From NCBI GenBank assembly GCA_020635825.1, contig JACJZA010000007.1, positions 248,001-312,000 of the forward strand: 64,000 bases of DNA. The letters run 5' to 3'. The notes under the pieces were generated by a model that saw nothing but the letters and a program-made list of their open reading frames with translations, had not been told where the DNA came from and did no database searches. This document shows, in pieces, positions 23,930 to 32,960 of this stretch. The position numbers were made by a program, and so were the translations under genes. Positions within the stretch are counted from its first letter, which is position 1; every line of letters begins with the position of its first letter. This stretch comes from Flavobacteriales bacterium (GTDB lineage Bacteria > Bacteroidota > Bacteroidia > Flavobacteriales_E > Vicingaceae).

Positions 23930-25235
23930 TCTTCCAATTTAAGCGGTCAGCTTGTGCAAACTGCCAAGGTGCACCATTATTTTCAATGTTTGTAAAAATG
24001 CCCGTCCATTCAGCCGGAGCTTTTGATTCTTCCATGATTAAATATCTACGTAAATCAACAATTACAGATAATGGGTCGTTGTTTACCGGACATGCTTCCG
24101 TACAAGCATTACAACTGGTACAAGCTAACAATTCTTCTTCAGTAATGTAGTCTCTTAATAATGATTTTCCATCATTAAAATCTTTTCCATTTTTATCAAT
24201 TCCTTTACCAACTTCCTCCAATCTATCTCTAGTATCCATCATTATTTTACGAGGAGATAGTTTTTTCCCGGTTCCATTTGCCGGACAAACATCTGTACAT
24301 CTACCACACTCTGTACAAGTATAACTATCCATCAACTGTTTCCAGGTTAAATCAGTTACATCTTTAGCACCAAATCTTTGTGGTTCCCCTTGTGGCTCAG
24401 GTGGAGCTGCATAAGGGTCAGCAGATGGGTCAAACATTAATTCCACTTCTTTTTTTACTGCTTCCATGTTATCTAATTGTCCTTTTGGACTTAGTTTAGA
24501 ATAAAATACATTTGGAAATGCTAATATGATATGGAAATGCTTAGAATAAGGTAAATAATTTAAAAAGGCAAAAATTCCGATGATATGAAACCACCACAAT
24601 CCTCTTTCTAGTATAATTAAACTTCCTTCAGACATTCCTCCCATCATTTTCATAAAAACACTACTTATAGGAAATGAACCAACTTGGGTATAATGTTCGG
24701 CTCCTAAAACCTGTAATTGAGCATCTGCAGCATTCATTAATAAAAATGCACCCATCAACATTATTTCTGTAATCAATATTAAGTTGGCATCCGATTTTGG
24801 CCAAGAAGTCATTTCAGAATTGTGAAAACGCTTTAATCTTAAAACATTTCTTCTAATTAAAAAGATTGCACAAGCTACCAAAACTGCTAATGCTAAGTAT
24901 TCAAAAGCTGAAATTAATCCATAATAGATACTACCAAGTGGAGCAAACAAACGATGCTTTCCTGTAATTCCATCCAATACTATTTCTAGTACCTCAATAT
25001 TAATAATGATGAAACCTAAATAAACTACAATGTGTAACAATCCCGCTACAGGACGAACTACCATTTTAGATTGACCTAAAGCTACTCTTGCCATCAATGA
25101 AAATCGTTCATTTTTTCTATCAGAACGATCTAAATCACGTCCTAATTTTATATTTCGGACAATGGTTTTTACATTTTTTGCAAATAATAAAGATGCTGCT
25201 ATCAGCAATACAATAAAAACGATGGATGAAATCAT
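23919..25235 (-). CDS. Membrane 4Fe-4S dicluster protein (HdrD/NarI-like)
   Basis: A 438-residue protein. The N-terminal part (about 1-250) has five or six TM helices, with histidines such as LLHIVVYLGF and WWFHIIGIFAFLNY that could bind heme b as in NarI/HdrE. The C-terminal part holds two 4Fe-4S motifs, CTECGRCTDVCP and CTSCNACTEACPVN. Together with the CCG-domain protein it forms a two-subunit respiratory module of the Hdr/EtfQO-like type common in Bacteroidota, delivering electrons to menaquinone. The operon also contains a HAD-like gene and, 16 bases upstream, an MCE protein gene. Confidence 0.88.
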   Translation of the reverse strand: MISSIVFIVLLIAASLLFAKNVKTIVRNIKLGRDLDRSDRKNERFSLMARVALGQSKMVVRPVAGLLHIVVYLGFIIINIEVLEIVLDGITGKHRLFAPLGSIYYGLISAFEYLALAVLVACAIFLIRRNVLRLKRFHNSEMTSWPKSDANLILITEIMLMGAFLLMNAADAQLQVLGAEHYTQVGSFPISSVFMKMMGGMSEGSLIILERGLWWFHIIGIFAFLNYLPYSKHFHIILAFPNVFYSKLSPKGQLDNMEAVKKEVELMFDPSADPYAAPPEPQGEPQRFGAKDVTDLTWKQLMDSYTCTECGRCTDVCPANGTGKKLSPRKIMMDTRDRLEEVGKGIDKNGKDFNDGKSLLRDYITEEELLACTSCNACTEACPVNNDPLSVIVDLRRYLIMEESKAPAEWTGIFTNIENNGAPWQFAQADRLNWKNEQ

Positions 25236-25251
25236 CTTGTTTATTTAAAGT

Positions 25252-26166
25252 TTAGTCTTTGTCTTTTCTACCAAATAATGAAAAATGAACATAACGTTTT
25301 GGATGTTCTTTCATATCAATCATTAGTTTGTCCATATTTTTAGAGGTTGACTCTAAATTATAATATAAACTATCGTTATTAACCAACAAACCTAAGGAAC
25401 CTTCTCCTTTGTTTATTTTTTCCATTACTTCGGACATTTGTTGGAAAGTAGCCTCTGCTTTTTTCATGGTTTCTGCCATTTCTAAAGCTGCTAAAGAATC
25501 ACTGAAAGTTTTTAAGTTTTTTAATGTTGGTCGCATAGACTTTACCGTAGCATCCATAGTAGTTGCTACTTCATGATACGCAACAATAGTCGTGTTAAGG
25601 TTAGTTAGAATTTCAGATATTTTTCGTTTGTTTCTATCATTAAACACATCATCTAAATCTTGTATCACCAATTTTAAATCGGCCATGGTTGAATCCATTC
25701 CGGTTAAAAAATTCTCTGCTTTTTCTTTAATAGGAAGTAATTGCTCACCTACATCGTCAAACATTGATTTTTCTAGATCAGCTATTAAAGTGTCTCCCGA
25801 TTGTAGCTCGGTAGCACTATTCCCAACTTTTAATGCAATAGCCTTAGAGCCTAGAAAGTCCATACTTATTAAACTAGCAATAGAATTATTGGGAATTAAA
25901 AAGTCATTTTCTGTAATTAATAACTCAACTACTACTTTCCCTGTTTGGTCGTGATGAAAATAAATTGATTCCACCACTCCAACCTGAAAACCATTGATTA
26001 AAATAGGAGATGATTTAGCTAATCCAGCTACAGAAGGGTAAACAGTATAAACTGTTTTACTTTTATATAAAAGATTAGTTCCTTTTAAGAAGTTGTACCC
26101 CCATACCAACAATGCAATTGCAAACATTGATACTACTCCAACCTTAACTTCTTTAGTGATTTTCAT
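25252..26166 (-). CDS. MCE/MlaD family lipid-transport protein
   Basis: A single N-terminal TM anchor (KEVKVGVVSMFAIALLVWGYNFLKG) is followed by an MCE domain: GLAKSSPILINGFQVGVVESI, FLIPNNSIASLISMDFLGSKAIAL and a SATELQSGDTL segment. The C-terminal 150 residues are helical and coiled-coil-like. The family forms hexameric rings in the periplasm and moves phospholipids between inner and outer membranes with an MlaE/MlaF ABC transporter; those partners are not in this window. Length 304 is normal. The neighbourhood of amidase, LptD and MCE genes indicates an envelope biogenesis locus. Confidence 0.9.
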   Translation of the reverse strand: MKITKEVKVGVVSMFAIALLVWGYNFLKGTNLLYKSKTVYTVYPSVAGLAKSSPILINGFQVGVVESIYFHHDQTGKVVVELLITENDFLIPNNSIASLISMDFLGSKAIALKVGNSATELQSGDTLIADLEKSMFDDVGEQLLPIKEKAENFLTGMDSTMADLKLVIQDLDDVFNDRNKRKISEILTNLNTTIVAYHEVATTMDATVKSMRPTLKNLKTFSDSLAALEMAETMKKAEATFQQMSEVMEKINKGEGSLGLLVNNDSLYYNLESTSKNMDKLMIDMKEHPKRYVHFSLFGRKDKD

Positions 26167-26235
26167 TTAATGTCTCTTTTTGCAAATATCGTGAAACGAA
26201 TCTATATGACAAAAAAATGATTGGGTATTCATCAC

Positions 26236-27417
26236 TTAGTTTTCTTGCAATTTAATTGCCTCACTAATTGGTATTCTAACTCCATTTTTGAAAGCTACAA
26301 TAAAAGCATCTGTAAATCCTTTTTCTTTCATTTGTAGTTGCACTCTATTTGCATCATTCATGTTTTTTTCATTCCCCACCGTATATCTATATAATCCACC
26401 AGCTTCATAAAGACCAACATTTTCTATTCCATTAAAATTTTCAGGTTTCAATTCTGTTTTTATAGAAGATGTAGCGATTTGCACTTTAAACACAACACCC
26501 TCTTCTTTTTCTTCATCTTTCTTTTTGTCTTTTTTTGGTTTTTTATCTTCTACTACTGGTTTTTCTTCATCTTTTTTAATTTCTTCAATCACTTTTGGCT
26601 CTTCAGGTACCGCAATTTTCTTTTCTAATTCATTTTTATATTCTTTAAATGCCCTATAAATAGCTGAAGCCATATAATCTTGACCAATTTCTGAATTCAA
26701 AAATTTCTCTTCTTCAATATTTGTTAAAAATCCGGTTTCAATTAAAACACTCGGCATAGAAGTTTGATGTAACACTAAAAAGCCGGCTTGTTTAACTCCT
26801 CTGTTTTTTCTCCCCACTCTTTCTGTAAATTGAGTTTGTATTTTGGATGCCAACAACAAACTCTGATCTAAATATGCACTTTGCATTAAAGTCATTGTAA
26901 TATATGACTCAGGTGAATTAGGGTCGAAATTTTCATATTTCGATTGGTAATCATCCTCCAGTAAGATAGAAGAATTTTCCCTTTGTGCTACTTTTAAATT
27001 GGCTTCTGTTTTATGAAGTCCCATTACAAAAGTTTCTGTTCCTAGAGCTCCTTTATTATCATTTGCATTGGCATGAATACAAATAAATAAATCTGCTTTT
27101 GCTTTGTTAGCAATTCTTGCCCTTTCTATTAACTCAATAAAAACATCCGTTTTTCTTGTATAGATTACTTCAACATCAGGAAAATTTTCTTCAATGTATT
27201 TTCCGAGCTTAAGGGCAATAGCTAAAGCCACATTCTTCTCACTTGAATTGGCTCCTTGACAGCCTCCATCATGTCCTCCATGACCAGCATCAATCACCAC
27301 TGTTTTTACTCCAAAAAAATCATTTTCATCTAAAGGAAATTCTCCTGCAAAAAGATTATAAAAGGAAAAGGCAAGAAAAAAACAAATTACACGTTTAATC
27401 AATCCTATAAAATTCAT
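26236..27417 (-). CDS. N-acetylmuramoyl-L-alanine amidase (Amidase_3) with C-terminal SPOR-like region
   Basis: The ATG at 27417 is chosen over the one at 27435 because a -7 box at 27448-27441 would place the transcript start near 27435. A signal peptide (about 25 residues) leads to an Amidase_3 zinc enzyme: VVIDAGHGGHDGGCQGANSSEKN (His and Glu ligands), LFICIHANAND (His ligand) and VLIETGFLTNIEEE (catalytic Glu). A Lys/Glu-rich linker (EEKPVVEDKKPKKDKKKDEE) is followed by a SPOR-like domain (VFKVQIATSS, GLYRYTVG). It cleaves the bond between MurNAc and L-Ala of septal peptidoglycan during daughter-cell separation, with the SPOR-like part probably binding denuded glycan. Confidence 0.92.
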   Translation of the reverse strand: MNFIGLIKRVICFFLAFSFYNLFAGEFPLDENDFFGVKTVVIDAGHGGHDGGCQGANSSEKNVALAIALKLGKYIEENFPDVEVIYTRKTDVFIELIERARIANKAKADLFICIHANANDNKGALGTETFVMGLHKTEANLKVAQRENSSILLEDDYQSKYENFDPNSPESYITMTLMQSAYLDQSLLLASKIQTQFTERVGRKNRGVKQAGFLVLHQTSMPSVLIETGFLTNIEEEKFLNSEIGQDYMASAIYRAFKEYKNELEKKIAVPEEPKVIEEIKKDEEKPVVEDKKPKKDKKKDEEKEEGVVFKVQIATSSIKTELKPENFNGIENVGLYEAGGLYRYTVGNEKNMNDANRVQLQMKEKGFTDAFIVAFKNGVRIPISEAIKLQEN

Positions 27418-27440
27418 GTTGTTGCTTACTAACATACGGT

Positions 27441-27462
27441 CAAATTTATTTTTTTAATTTTG
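27441..27462. promoter_or_regulatory. Divergent -7 boxes between amidase and lptD
   Basis: TAAATTTG on the minus strand (27448-27441) faces the amidase gene, 24 bases upstream of its preferred start. TAATTTTG on the plus strand (27455-27462) faces lptD about 100 bases upstream. Both match the TAnnTTTG consensus; the minus one also guides the amidase start choice. Confidence 0.35.
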
Positions 27463-27562
27463 AGCCCTTTAAAAGAAGGAACTATTTTATCACAATAAAA
27501 ATGTTAATAATTCTTATCTCATTACTGTTACAATTTATTAATAGATAAGAATTTAGCCTATC

Positions 27563-30100
27563 ATGAAAAACAATATTTGTACCAATATATTATTTGTGTT
27601 TTTCAAGATAGTATTGACATTATTTTTTGTTAGTCCACATACTTTATTTTCTCAGGAAAATAAAAGCGATTCTACAGTTCAAATTTTAAGTATAGATTCC
27701 TTTATATCAAAGGATGCTCTTGAATCGAAAGTAAAATACAAAGCCACCGATTCCATTCGTTTTGATTTGAAAAATCAAAAAATTTATCTTTTTGGAAATT
27801 CAGAAATATATTACCAAGACATAGAGTTAAAAGCAGAAGAAATTGAATCGGATTTAGATTCAAACATGGTAACTGCCCGAGGCAAAAAAGATTCTACTGA
27901 CAAATATTTTGGAGAACCTATTTTTAAACAAGCTGCAAAAGAATTCAATGCACATGAAATTAAATACAATTTTGAAACTAAAAAGGGTTTAATTTCTGAC
28001 GTTAAAACACAAGAAGGCGATGGCTACATTCATGGACAAAAAATTTACAAAGAACCTGATAATGTTTTATACATTAAAAATGGAAAATATACTACTTGCA
28101 ACTTAGCAGAGCCTCATTATCATTTTGGTGCTAATAAGCTAAAAATTATTCCTAATGATAAAATTATAACAGGTCCAGCTGATTTATTTATTGAAAATGC
28201 TCCTACACCATTAGCTATTCCTTTTGGTTTTTTCCCAAATACCGACAAACAAAAATCAGGCTTAGTAATCCCTGCTCCGGGAGAAAGTCAACAATTTGGA
28301 TTTTTCCTAATTAATGGTGGTTATTATTTATATATAAATGAGCATTTGGATGCACAACTAACAGGAGATTTTTACTCAAAAGGAAGTTGGGGAACTCGTT
28401 TTACATCCAATTACAAAAACCGTTATCATTTTAATGGGCAGTTAAATGTAAATTATTCCGATTTTAAAAACAGTGAAAAAGAATTACCTGATTTTAGTGA
28501 GAAAAAAGACTTTTTTGTTCGTTGGACACATACCCAAGATCCAAAAGCAAGACCAAATAGCAGCTTTAATGCAAACGTAAATTTTGGTACTACTACTAAC
28601 TTTACCAACAACTACAATTCAAGCTCTAATGATTACCTTTCTAATAGTTTTAACTCTAGTGTTGCTTATTCTAGACGATTTGGGAATAGTCCATTCTCAT
28701 TAAATCTAAACGCATCGCATAGTCAGAATAGTTTATCAAAATTGATTACTGTTAGATTGCCTGATGTAGGTTTTAATATGGCGAGAATCTATCCTTTTAA
28801 ACCTAAAAACAAAGCCGGTAGTCAAAAGTTTTATGAGAAAATTGGTTTGAGTTATAATATGAATGCTAGAAATGAAGTAACAGCTTTAGATTCATTGTAC
28901 AACATTAATGAGCCACAATATTTAACTCAACGTTTTAAAAACGGAATGAAACATACTATCCCATTAAATACTTCTATTAAAATGTTTAAGTATTTTAGTT
29001 TAACTCCAGCGTTTAACTATTCCGAAATATGGTACATTAAAACTATTAATAGACAATGGAGTGACACATCAAATAGTCTTCTAACCGACACACTTAATGG
29101 TTTTGCAAGAGGTAATTCCTATAATATGTCAGCAAACATGACAACCAAGCTTTATGGAATGTACTCTTTTAGAGGACAAAAAATCAAAGCCCTCCGACAT
29201 GTTATTACCCCAAGCATTGGAGTGAATTATATTCCTGAAAACAATAGTGGATTACGAAGCTATATTGACGGGAATAACGAAAAACAAGAGTATTCCATTT
29301 TTCAGGATGGGATTTATGGCACTTCTCATACAACTGAAGCAGGATATGTGAACATGAGTTTATTGCAGAATTTCGAAATGAAAGTTCGCAACAAAAAAGA
29401 TACTATCAACCCAATTACTAAAATTACATTATTAGAAAACTTAGGACTTTCTACTAACTATAATATGCTCGCAGATTCTTTTAACTGGAGTAATATATCT
29501 GTTACAGCAAGAACCTATATTTTAAAGTTTTTAAATTTAAACTTTAATGGAAGTATTGATCCTTATGCATTAGATACAAGTGGAAGGAGAATTAATAAAT
29601 CTCATTTAAGTGAAACCGGATATATTGGAAGATTAACCAATGCTAACATTGCTCTAAATTTTTCGTTGAGAAGTAAAACACAAAACAAACAAACAAAAAC
29701 CAGCAAGTTTGGCACAGAAGAAGAACTGGCTTATATTAATGCCAATTTAGATGACTATATTGACTTTGATATTCCATGGACACTTAATATTGGGTATAAT
29801 GTAAACTACAGCAAACCTGCTTTTAACGATTCTGAAAACATCATTCAAACTTTTAATTTTGCAGGAGATATGAGTTTGACAAAAAAATGGAAAATTGGAT
29901 TTAATTCAGGATATGATTTTCAAAATCACAAATACACCTATACTACCATAAATTTTTATAGAGATTTACATTGCTGGGAAATGAGTTTACAATGGATTCC
30001 TTTTGGAGTTCGCCAAAGCTATTTGTTTACCATCAAGGTTAAATCTTCAATTTTACAGGATTTAAAACTAACCAGAAGAAATATTCCAAGTGTTTTCTAA
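27563..30100 (+). CDS. lptD: LPS-assembly outer membrane protein LptD
   Basis: An 845-residue protein with signal peptide. Residues about 60-200 form an OstA/LptA-like jellyroll (LKNQKIYLFGNSEIYYQDIELKAEEIE; MVTARGKKDSTDKYFGEPIFKQ), and the rest is a large beta-barrel of alternating strands (GSWGTRFTSNYKNRYHFNGQLNVNYS and many more). It ends with PFGVRQSYLFTIKVKSSILQDLK, a typical outer-membrane finish. It inserts LPS into the outer leaflet after transfer across the Lpt bridge. The Bacteroidota form often has fewer conserved cysteines, and few Cys are seen here. It is head-to-head with the amidase gene, an arrangement common in this phylum. Confidence 0.9.
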   Translation: MKNNICTNILFVFFKIVLTLFFVSPHTLFSQENKSDSTVQILSIDSFISKDALESKVKYKATDSIRFDLKNQKIYLFGNSEIYYQDIELKAEEIESDLDSNMVTARGKKDSTDKYFGEPIFKQAAKEFNAHEIKYNFETKKGLISDVKTQEGDGYIHGQKIYKEPDNVLYIKNGKYTTCNLAEPHYHFGANKLKIIPNDKIITGPADLFIENAPTPLAIPFGFFPNTDKQKSGLVIPAPGESQQFGFFLINGGYYLYINEHLDAQLTGDFYSKGSWGTRFTSNYKNRYHFNGQLNVNYSDFKNSEKELPDFSEKKDFFVRWTHTQDPKARPNSSFNANVNFGTTTNFTNNYNSSSNDYLSNSFNSSVAYSRRFGNSPFSLNLNASHSQNSLSKLITVRLPDVGFNMARIYPFKPKNKAGSQKFYEKIGLSYNMNARNEVTALDSLYNINEPQYLTQRFKNGMKHTIPLNTSIKMFKYFSLTPAFNYSEIWYIKTINRQWSDTSNSLLTDTLNGFARGNSYNMSANMTTKLYGMYSFRGQKIKALRHVITPSIGVNYIPENNSGLRSYIDGNNEKQEYSIFQDGIYGTSHTTEAGYVNMSLLQNFEMKVRNKKDTINPITKITLLENLGLSTNYNMLADSFNWSNISVTARTYILKFLNLNFNGSIDPYALDTSGRRINKSHLSETGYIGRLTNANIALNFSLRSKTQNKQTKTSKFGTEEELAYINANLDDYIDFDIPWTLNIGYNVNYSKPAFNDSENIIQTFNFAGDMSLTKKWKIGFNSGYDFQNHKYTYTTINFYRDLHCWEMSLQWIPFGVRQSYLFTIKVKSSILQDLKLTRRNIPSVF

Positions 30101-30585
30101 TACTTCTCTCTTAATTTTTCAAACACTTTAACTACCGCTGGGCATATTTCGGTGTTTTTCATTGACAAGTCCAAGATTTGATAGAACCTTTTTCGATTGG
30201 TATGGGGATATTCACGACAAGCCGTTGGCCTACTTTCATAGACCATACAATAATTTTCATAATCCAAAAAAGGACAAGGAGCCTCATTTAATACATAATC
30301 TCCCACTTCATCAATATGTAAATATTGTTCAATAAAAACAGAAGGTTTTATTTTTAAATACTTGGACAACCTATCTATATCTCTATCATTAAAAATTGGG
30401 CTGGTAGTTTTGCAGCAATTGGCACATTCTAGGCATTCAATACTTTCAAAAACAGCAATATGAGCAGAATGCGCATTGTCATCAAGATTTTTAGGTTTAG
30501 TTTTTTTTAGCTTCTTGGTTAAAGACAGGTTGTCGCCTTTTTGTTTTTCTCCAATTAATAAGATCTTTTTCAATTCCTCTTTCAT
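30097..30585 (-). CDS. YkgJ family zinc/iron-chelating cysteine cluster protein
   Basis: A 162-residue protein with a CLECANCCKTTSPIF cluster, followed by EAPCPFLDYENYCMVYESRP and TACREYPH, the spaced Cys pattern of the YkgJ/CxxCxxCC family (eight-cysteine metal cluster). The enzymatic role of the family is unclear. An N-terminal Lys-rich region (ILLIGEKQKGDNLSLTKKLKKTKPK) may bind nucleic acid. The gene overlaps the mnmD stop by four bases and converges on the lptD end (4-bp overlap), so it is in an operon with mnmD. Confidence 0.85.
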   Translation of the reverse strand: MKEELKKILLIGEKQKGDNLSLTKKLKKTKPKNLDDNAHSAHIAVFESIECLECANCCKTTSPIFNDRDIDRLSKYLKIKPSVFIEQYLHIDEVGDYVLNEAPCPFLDYENYCMVYESRPTACREYPHTNRKRFYQILDLSMKNTEICPAVVKVFEKLREKY

Positions 30586-31256
30586 AATTGCTCTTTTATC
30601 GCTCTTGTCATTTCTCTTTTTCCAGGTGGCCCCGGTAAAGTTTCAACCACAAATCCAACTTCTTTTAAATTTCTTTTCACTTGTCCTTTTGCACAATAGG
30701 TGACTAAAATTCCATCGGAATTAAGTAATGAAAACATCTTTTCAAAAATTGATTTTTCCCACATTTCTTTTTGAGCCCTCGGCCCAAAGGCATCATAAAA
30801 AATAACATCAAATTTTCTGTCTGTTTCATAACCTTGTATTCTATCATGAACTTTAGTCAATTTAAAATATGCTGAAAGTTGATGGTTTTCACCCCAACTT
30901 ATTTCATGAATTTTCAAAAAATCCTCCTTTTCTATTCCATTTATTTCCTGTGCATAATTCAACTTTTCTATAATTTCTAATGAAATAGGAAAAGATTCTA
31001 TTGTATGATAATTTATTTCTACTTGATTTTTCTCTGCATACAATTTTGTTAAAATTGTATTTAAACCCGTTCCAAAACCTACCTCAAAAACAGAAAACTT
31101 TTTCAAACCTTTAAAATACTCTAACCCGTTATTTATAAAAACATGTTTAGCTTCCTGCACTGCTCCATGAATAGAATGATAGGTTTCATCTAATTCAGGA
31201 ACATACAAAGTATGTGAACCATCAGAAGTATTTTTTATATGTAAACTCTTTAACAT
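30582..31256 (-). CDS. mnmD: tRNA 5-methylaminomethyl-2-thiouridine methyltransferase
   Basis: A 224-residue MnmD-type protein: the SAM-binding motif FEVGFGTGLNTILT, the DUF752 hallmark VIFYDAFGPRAQKEMW, and VTYCAKGQVKRNLKEVGF near the end with a GPPGKREMTRA signature. It catalyses the final methylation to mnm5s2U at the wobble position of certain tRNAs. Unlike MnmC of enterobacteria, it has no fused FAD oxidoreductase domain, which is usual outside gamma-proteobacteria and many Bacteroidota. It starts divergently from the thioredoxin-like gene across a perfect palindrome. Confidence 0.9.
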   Translation of the reverse strand: MLKSLHIKNTSDGSHTLYVPELDETYHSIHGAVQEAKHVFINNGLEYFKGLKKFSVFEVGFGTGLNTILTKLYAEKNQVEINYHTIESFPISLEIIEKLNYAQEINGIEKEDFLKIHEISWGENHQLSAYFKLTKVHDRIQGYETDRKFDVIFYDAFGPRAQKEMWEKSIFEKMFSLLNSDGILVTYCAKGQVKRNLKEVGFVVETLPGPPGKREMTRAIKEQL

Positions 31257-31294
31257 TTTATGATTTTCGTCATATATAATTATTTATATATGTG

Positions 31295-31312
31295 TAAATT
31301 TGTACAAATTTA
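31295..31312. promoter_or_regulatory. Perfect 18-bp palindrome holding divergent -7 boxes
   Basis: TAAATTTGTACAAATTTA is a perfect inverted repeat. Each half begins with TAAATTTG, matching the TAnnTTTG -7 consensus on both strands, and it lies one base before the ATG of the thioredoxin-like gene and 39 bases before the mnmD start. Possible shared divergent promoter and operator. Confidence 0.4.
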
Positions 31313-31313
31313 A

Positions 31314-31934
31314 ATGATTATGGTAACGCAAACAGATTTAGATAGAAGTATTTCATTTGATGAATATTTTGATTTAGTGAAAAATTTAGCAGAAACTGGT
31401 AGAACAACCGGTGACGATCAAAGCAAAAACATGATAGATTACACTAAATTAAATTTTTCTAGAATGAAAAGGGTTTTGAAAACAACACAAGCCTCAACCC
31501 TACTAAAAGAAACTATTAATTGTTTAAATGATCAATTGACATGGTTAGTTTTGGCTGAAAGCTGGTGTGGAGATGCTGCTCAAAACATTCCTATTTTTGC
31601 TAAAATGTCAGAATTCAATCCAAATATAAATTTACGTATCATCTTAAGAGATGAAAACCCTGAATTAATGGATAGGTATTTGACAAATGGAGGCAAATCT
31701 ATTCCCAAATTAATTTGTTTAGATAAAGAGTTAAACGAAATTGGTACTTGGGGGCCACGCCCTCAATTTTTACAAAATTGGCTTTATCAAGAAAAAGAAA
31801 CCCCAACCATGGAAATGTCAAAACTAAAAGAACAGTTCCAAGTTTGGTATACTAAAGATAAAGGAGAAACTCTTCAAACCGAAATGATTCATTTAATGAA
31901 AAGGTGGTTAAATAAAGAATGTATGTCATTATAA
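31314..31934 (+). CDS. Thioredoxin-like fold protein (Thioredoxin_9 type)
   Basis: A 206-residue protein without signal. The thioredoxin-like region contains LAESWCGDAAQNIPIFAKM, then RIILRDENPELMDRYLTNGGKSIPKLICLD with a cis-Pro (IPKL), and GTWGPRPQFLQ. The active-site position reads WCGDA, so the first Cys is present but the second Cys of a CxxC is replaced by Ala, hence a classical dithiol reductase is unlikely; monothiol or binding functions are possible. Starts ATG at 31314 or 31320 cannot be separated. The promoter lies in the adjacent palindrome; no operon partner, and the next gene converges on it. Confidence 0.8.
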   Translation: MIMVTQTDLDRSISFDEYFDLVKNLAETGRTTGDDQSKNMIDYTKLNFSRMKRVLKTTQASTLLKETINCLNDQLTWLVLAESWCGDAAQNIPIFAKMSEFNPNINLRIILRDENPELMDRYLTNGGKSIPKLICLDKELNEIGTWGPRPQFLQNWLYQEKETPTMEMSKLKEQFQVWYTKDKGETLQTEMIHLMKRWLNKECMSL

Positions 31935-32621
31935 ATCGTTTTCTTTCGATTTATAATGATAAGTTATTTGAATCTCTTTATTTTTATTTTGGTCTAGTTT
32001 CCAATATTGGTTTTCATCTTCATTATCATCCTCGTCCTCCCAGTCATACACTTTTTTTTGAGGGCCATGTTTCCTATAGTAAAATGCCAAAATAGCTCCG
32101 GAAAAGAATCCCCAAAAATGCGATTCGTATGAAATGTTTAATTTGATTGGAAAAATCCCCCAAACCATCCCTCCATATATCAAAACAACAAAGAACGATA
32201 ATGCAATCAATTGCTTATTCATTCTTATAAAACCACTCAACATTAAAAAAGAAAACAATCCATACACCAAACCACTTGCACCAATATGATAGGCTTCTCT
32301 TGCAGAAATCCAAGTCCAAAAACCTGTCATTAAAACTATCCAAACAGTAATTTTTAAAGCCACTTCTTTGTAAAAATAAAAAAGCGCTGTTCCGAGTATT
32401 AAAAGAGGTATCGAATTATTAAATAAGTGATTAAAATCTCCATGTATGAAAACCGAAAAAATAATTCCTCTAAGGTTTTTAAGTCTGAGAGGAAATATGC
32501 CAAATTGCTGCCAATTTAGCTGAAGTGTATATTGTAATAAATGAACAATATTTATGATTGCGACCAATAATACTGGATATATAAGCGCATTTATTAGTTT
32601 ATTTTTTTCTACACTCTTCAA
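31929..32621 (-). CDS. Rhomboid family intramembrane serine protease
   Basis: A 230-residue protein with about six TM segments. The N-terminal HGDFNHLFNNSIPLLILG segment carries the conserved HxxxN of rhomboids. The nucleophile is in HIGASGLVYGLFSF (GxSG, Ser116) and the catalytic His is in SYESHFWGFFSGAI (His168). The C-terminal tail is acidic and soluble (DWEDEDDNEDENQYW). It cleaves TM substrates within the membrane; the substrate is unknown. The gene overlaps the thioredoxin-like gene's end by six bases, converging. Confidence 0.9.
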   Translation of the reverse strand: MKSVEKNKLINALIYPVLLVAIINIVHLLQYTLQLNWQQFGIFPLRLKNLRGIIFSVFIHGDFNHLFNNSIPLLILGTALFYFYKEVALKITVWIVLMTGFWTWISAREAYHIGASGLVYGLFSFLMLSGFIRMNKQLIALSFFVVLIYGGMVWGIFPIKLNISYESHFWGFFSGAILAFYYRKHGPQKKVYDWEDEDDNEDENQYWKLDQNKNKEIQITYHYKSKENDL

Positions 32622-32735
32622 GATGTTATACTAATTTCCAAAACTGTGCCACAGTAATTTTGTCAGTTTGTTAATTTCTGTTAAGAAATTTTTTATGTGA
32701 AAAAAGTTAATTATTTTTGAATAAATTGATTTAAA

Positions 32736-32960
32736 ATGAAAACACAAGCCATCATATTAGTTTTACTGTTTAGCTTAATTTCAATTCATGGATTTTCGGC
32801 TAAAACTAATGGTTCTGAACAACAAGAGACTAAAAAACCCACAAAAACAAAATATGATTTTAATATTTTTAAAATGTTTTCAATTGAATCTACTCAACCT
32901 TCGCCGATTGATTCAACGAAATTAAAATCTAACAATCCTTACAAAAGAAAATTAGATTAG
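32736..32960 (+). CDS. Small exported hypothetical protein
   Basis: A 74-residue product with a signal peptide (MKTQAIILVLLFSLISIHGFSA) and a short mature part rich in Lys, Thr and Ser (KPTKTKYDFNIFKMFS) with no Cys. I do not recognise a family. The signal makes it more likely to be real than an accidental ORF; ends one base before the convergent TerB-DnaJ gene. Function unknown. Confidence 0.5.
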   Translation: MKTQAIILVLLFSLISIHGFSAKTNGSEQQETKKPTKTKYDFNIFKMFSIESTQPSPIDSTKLKSNNPYKRKLD

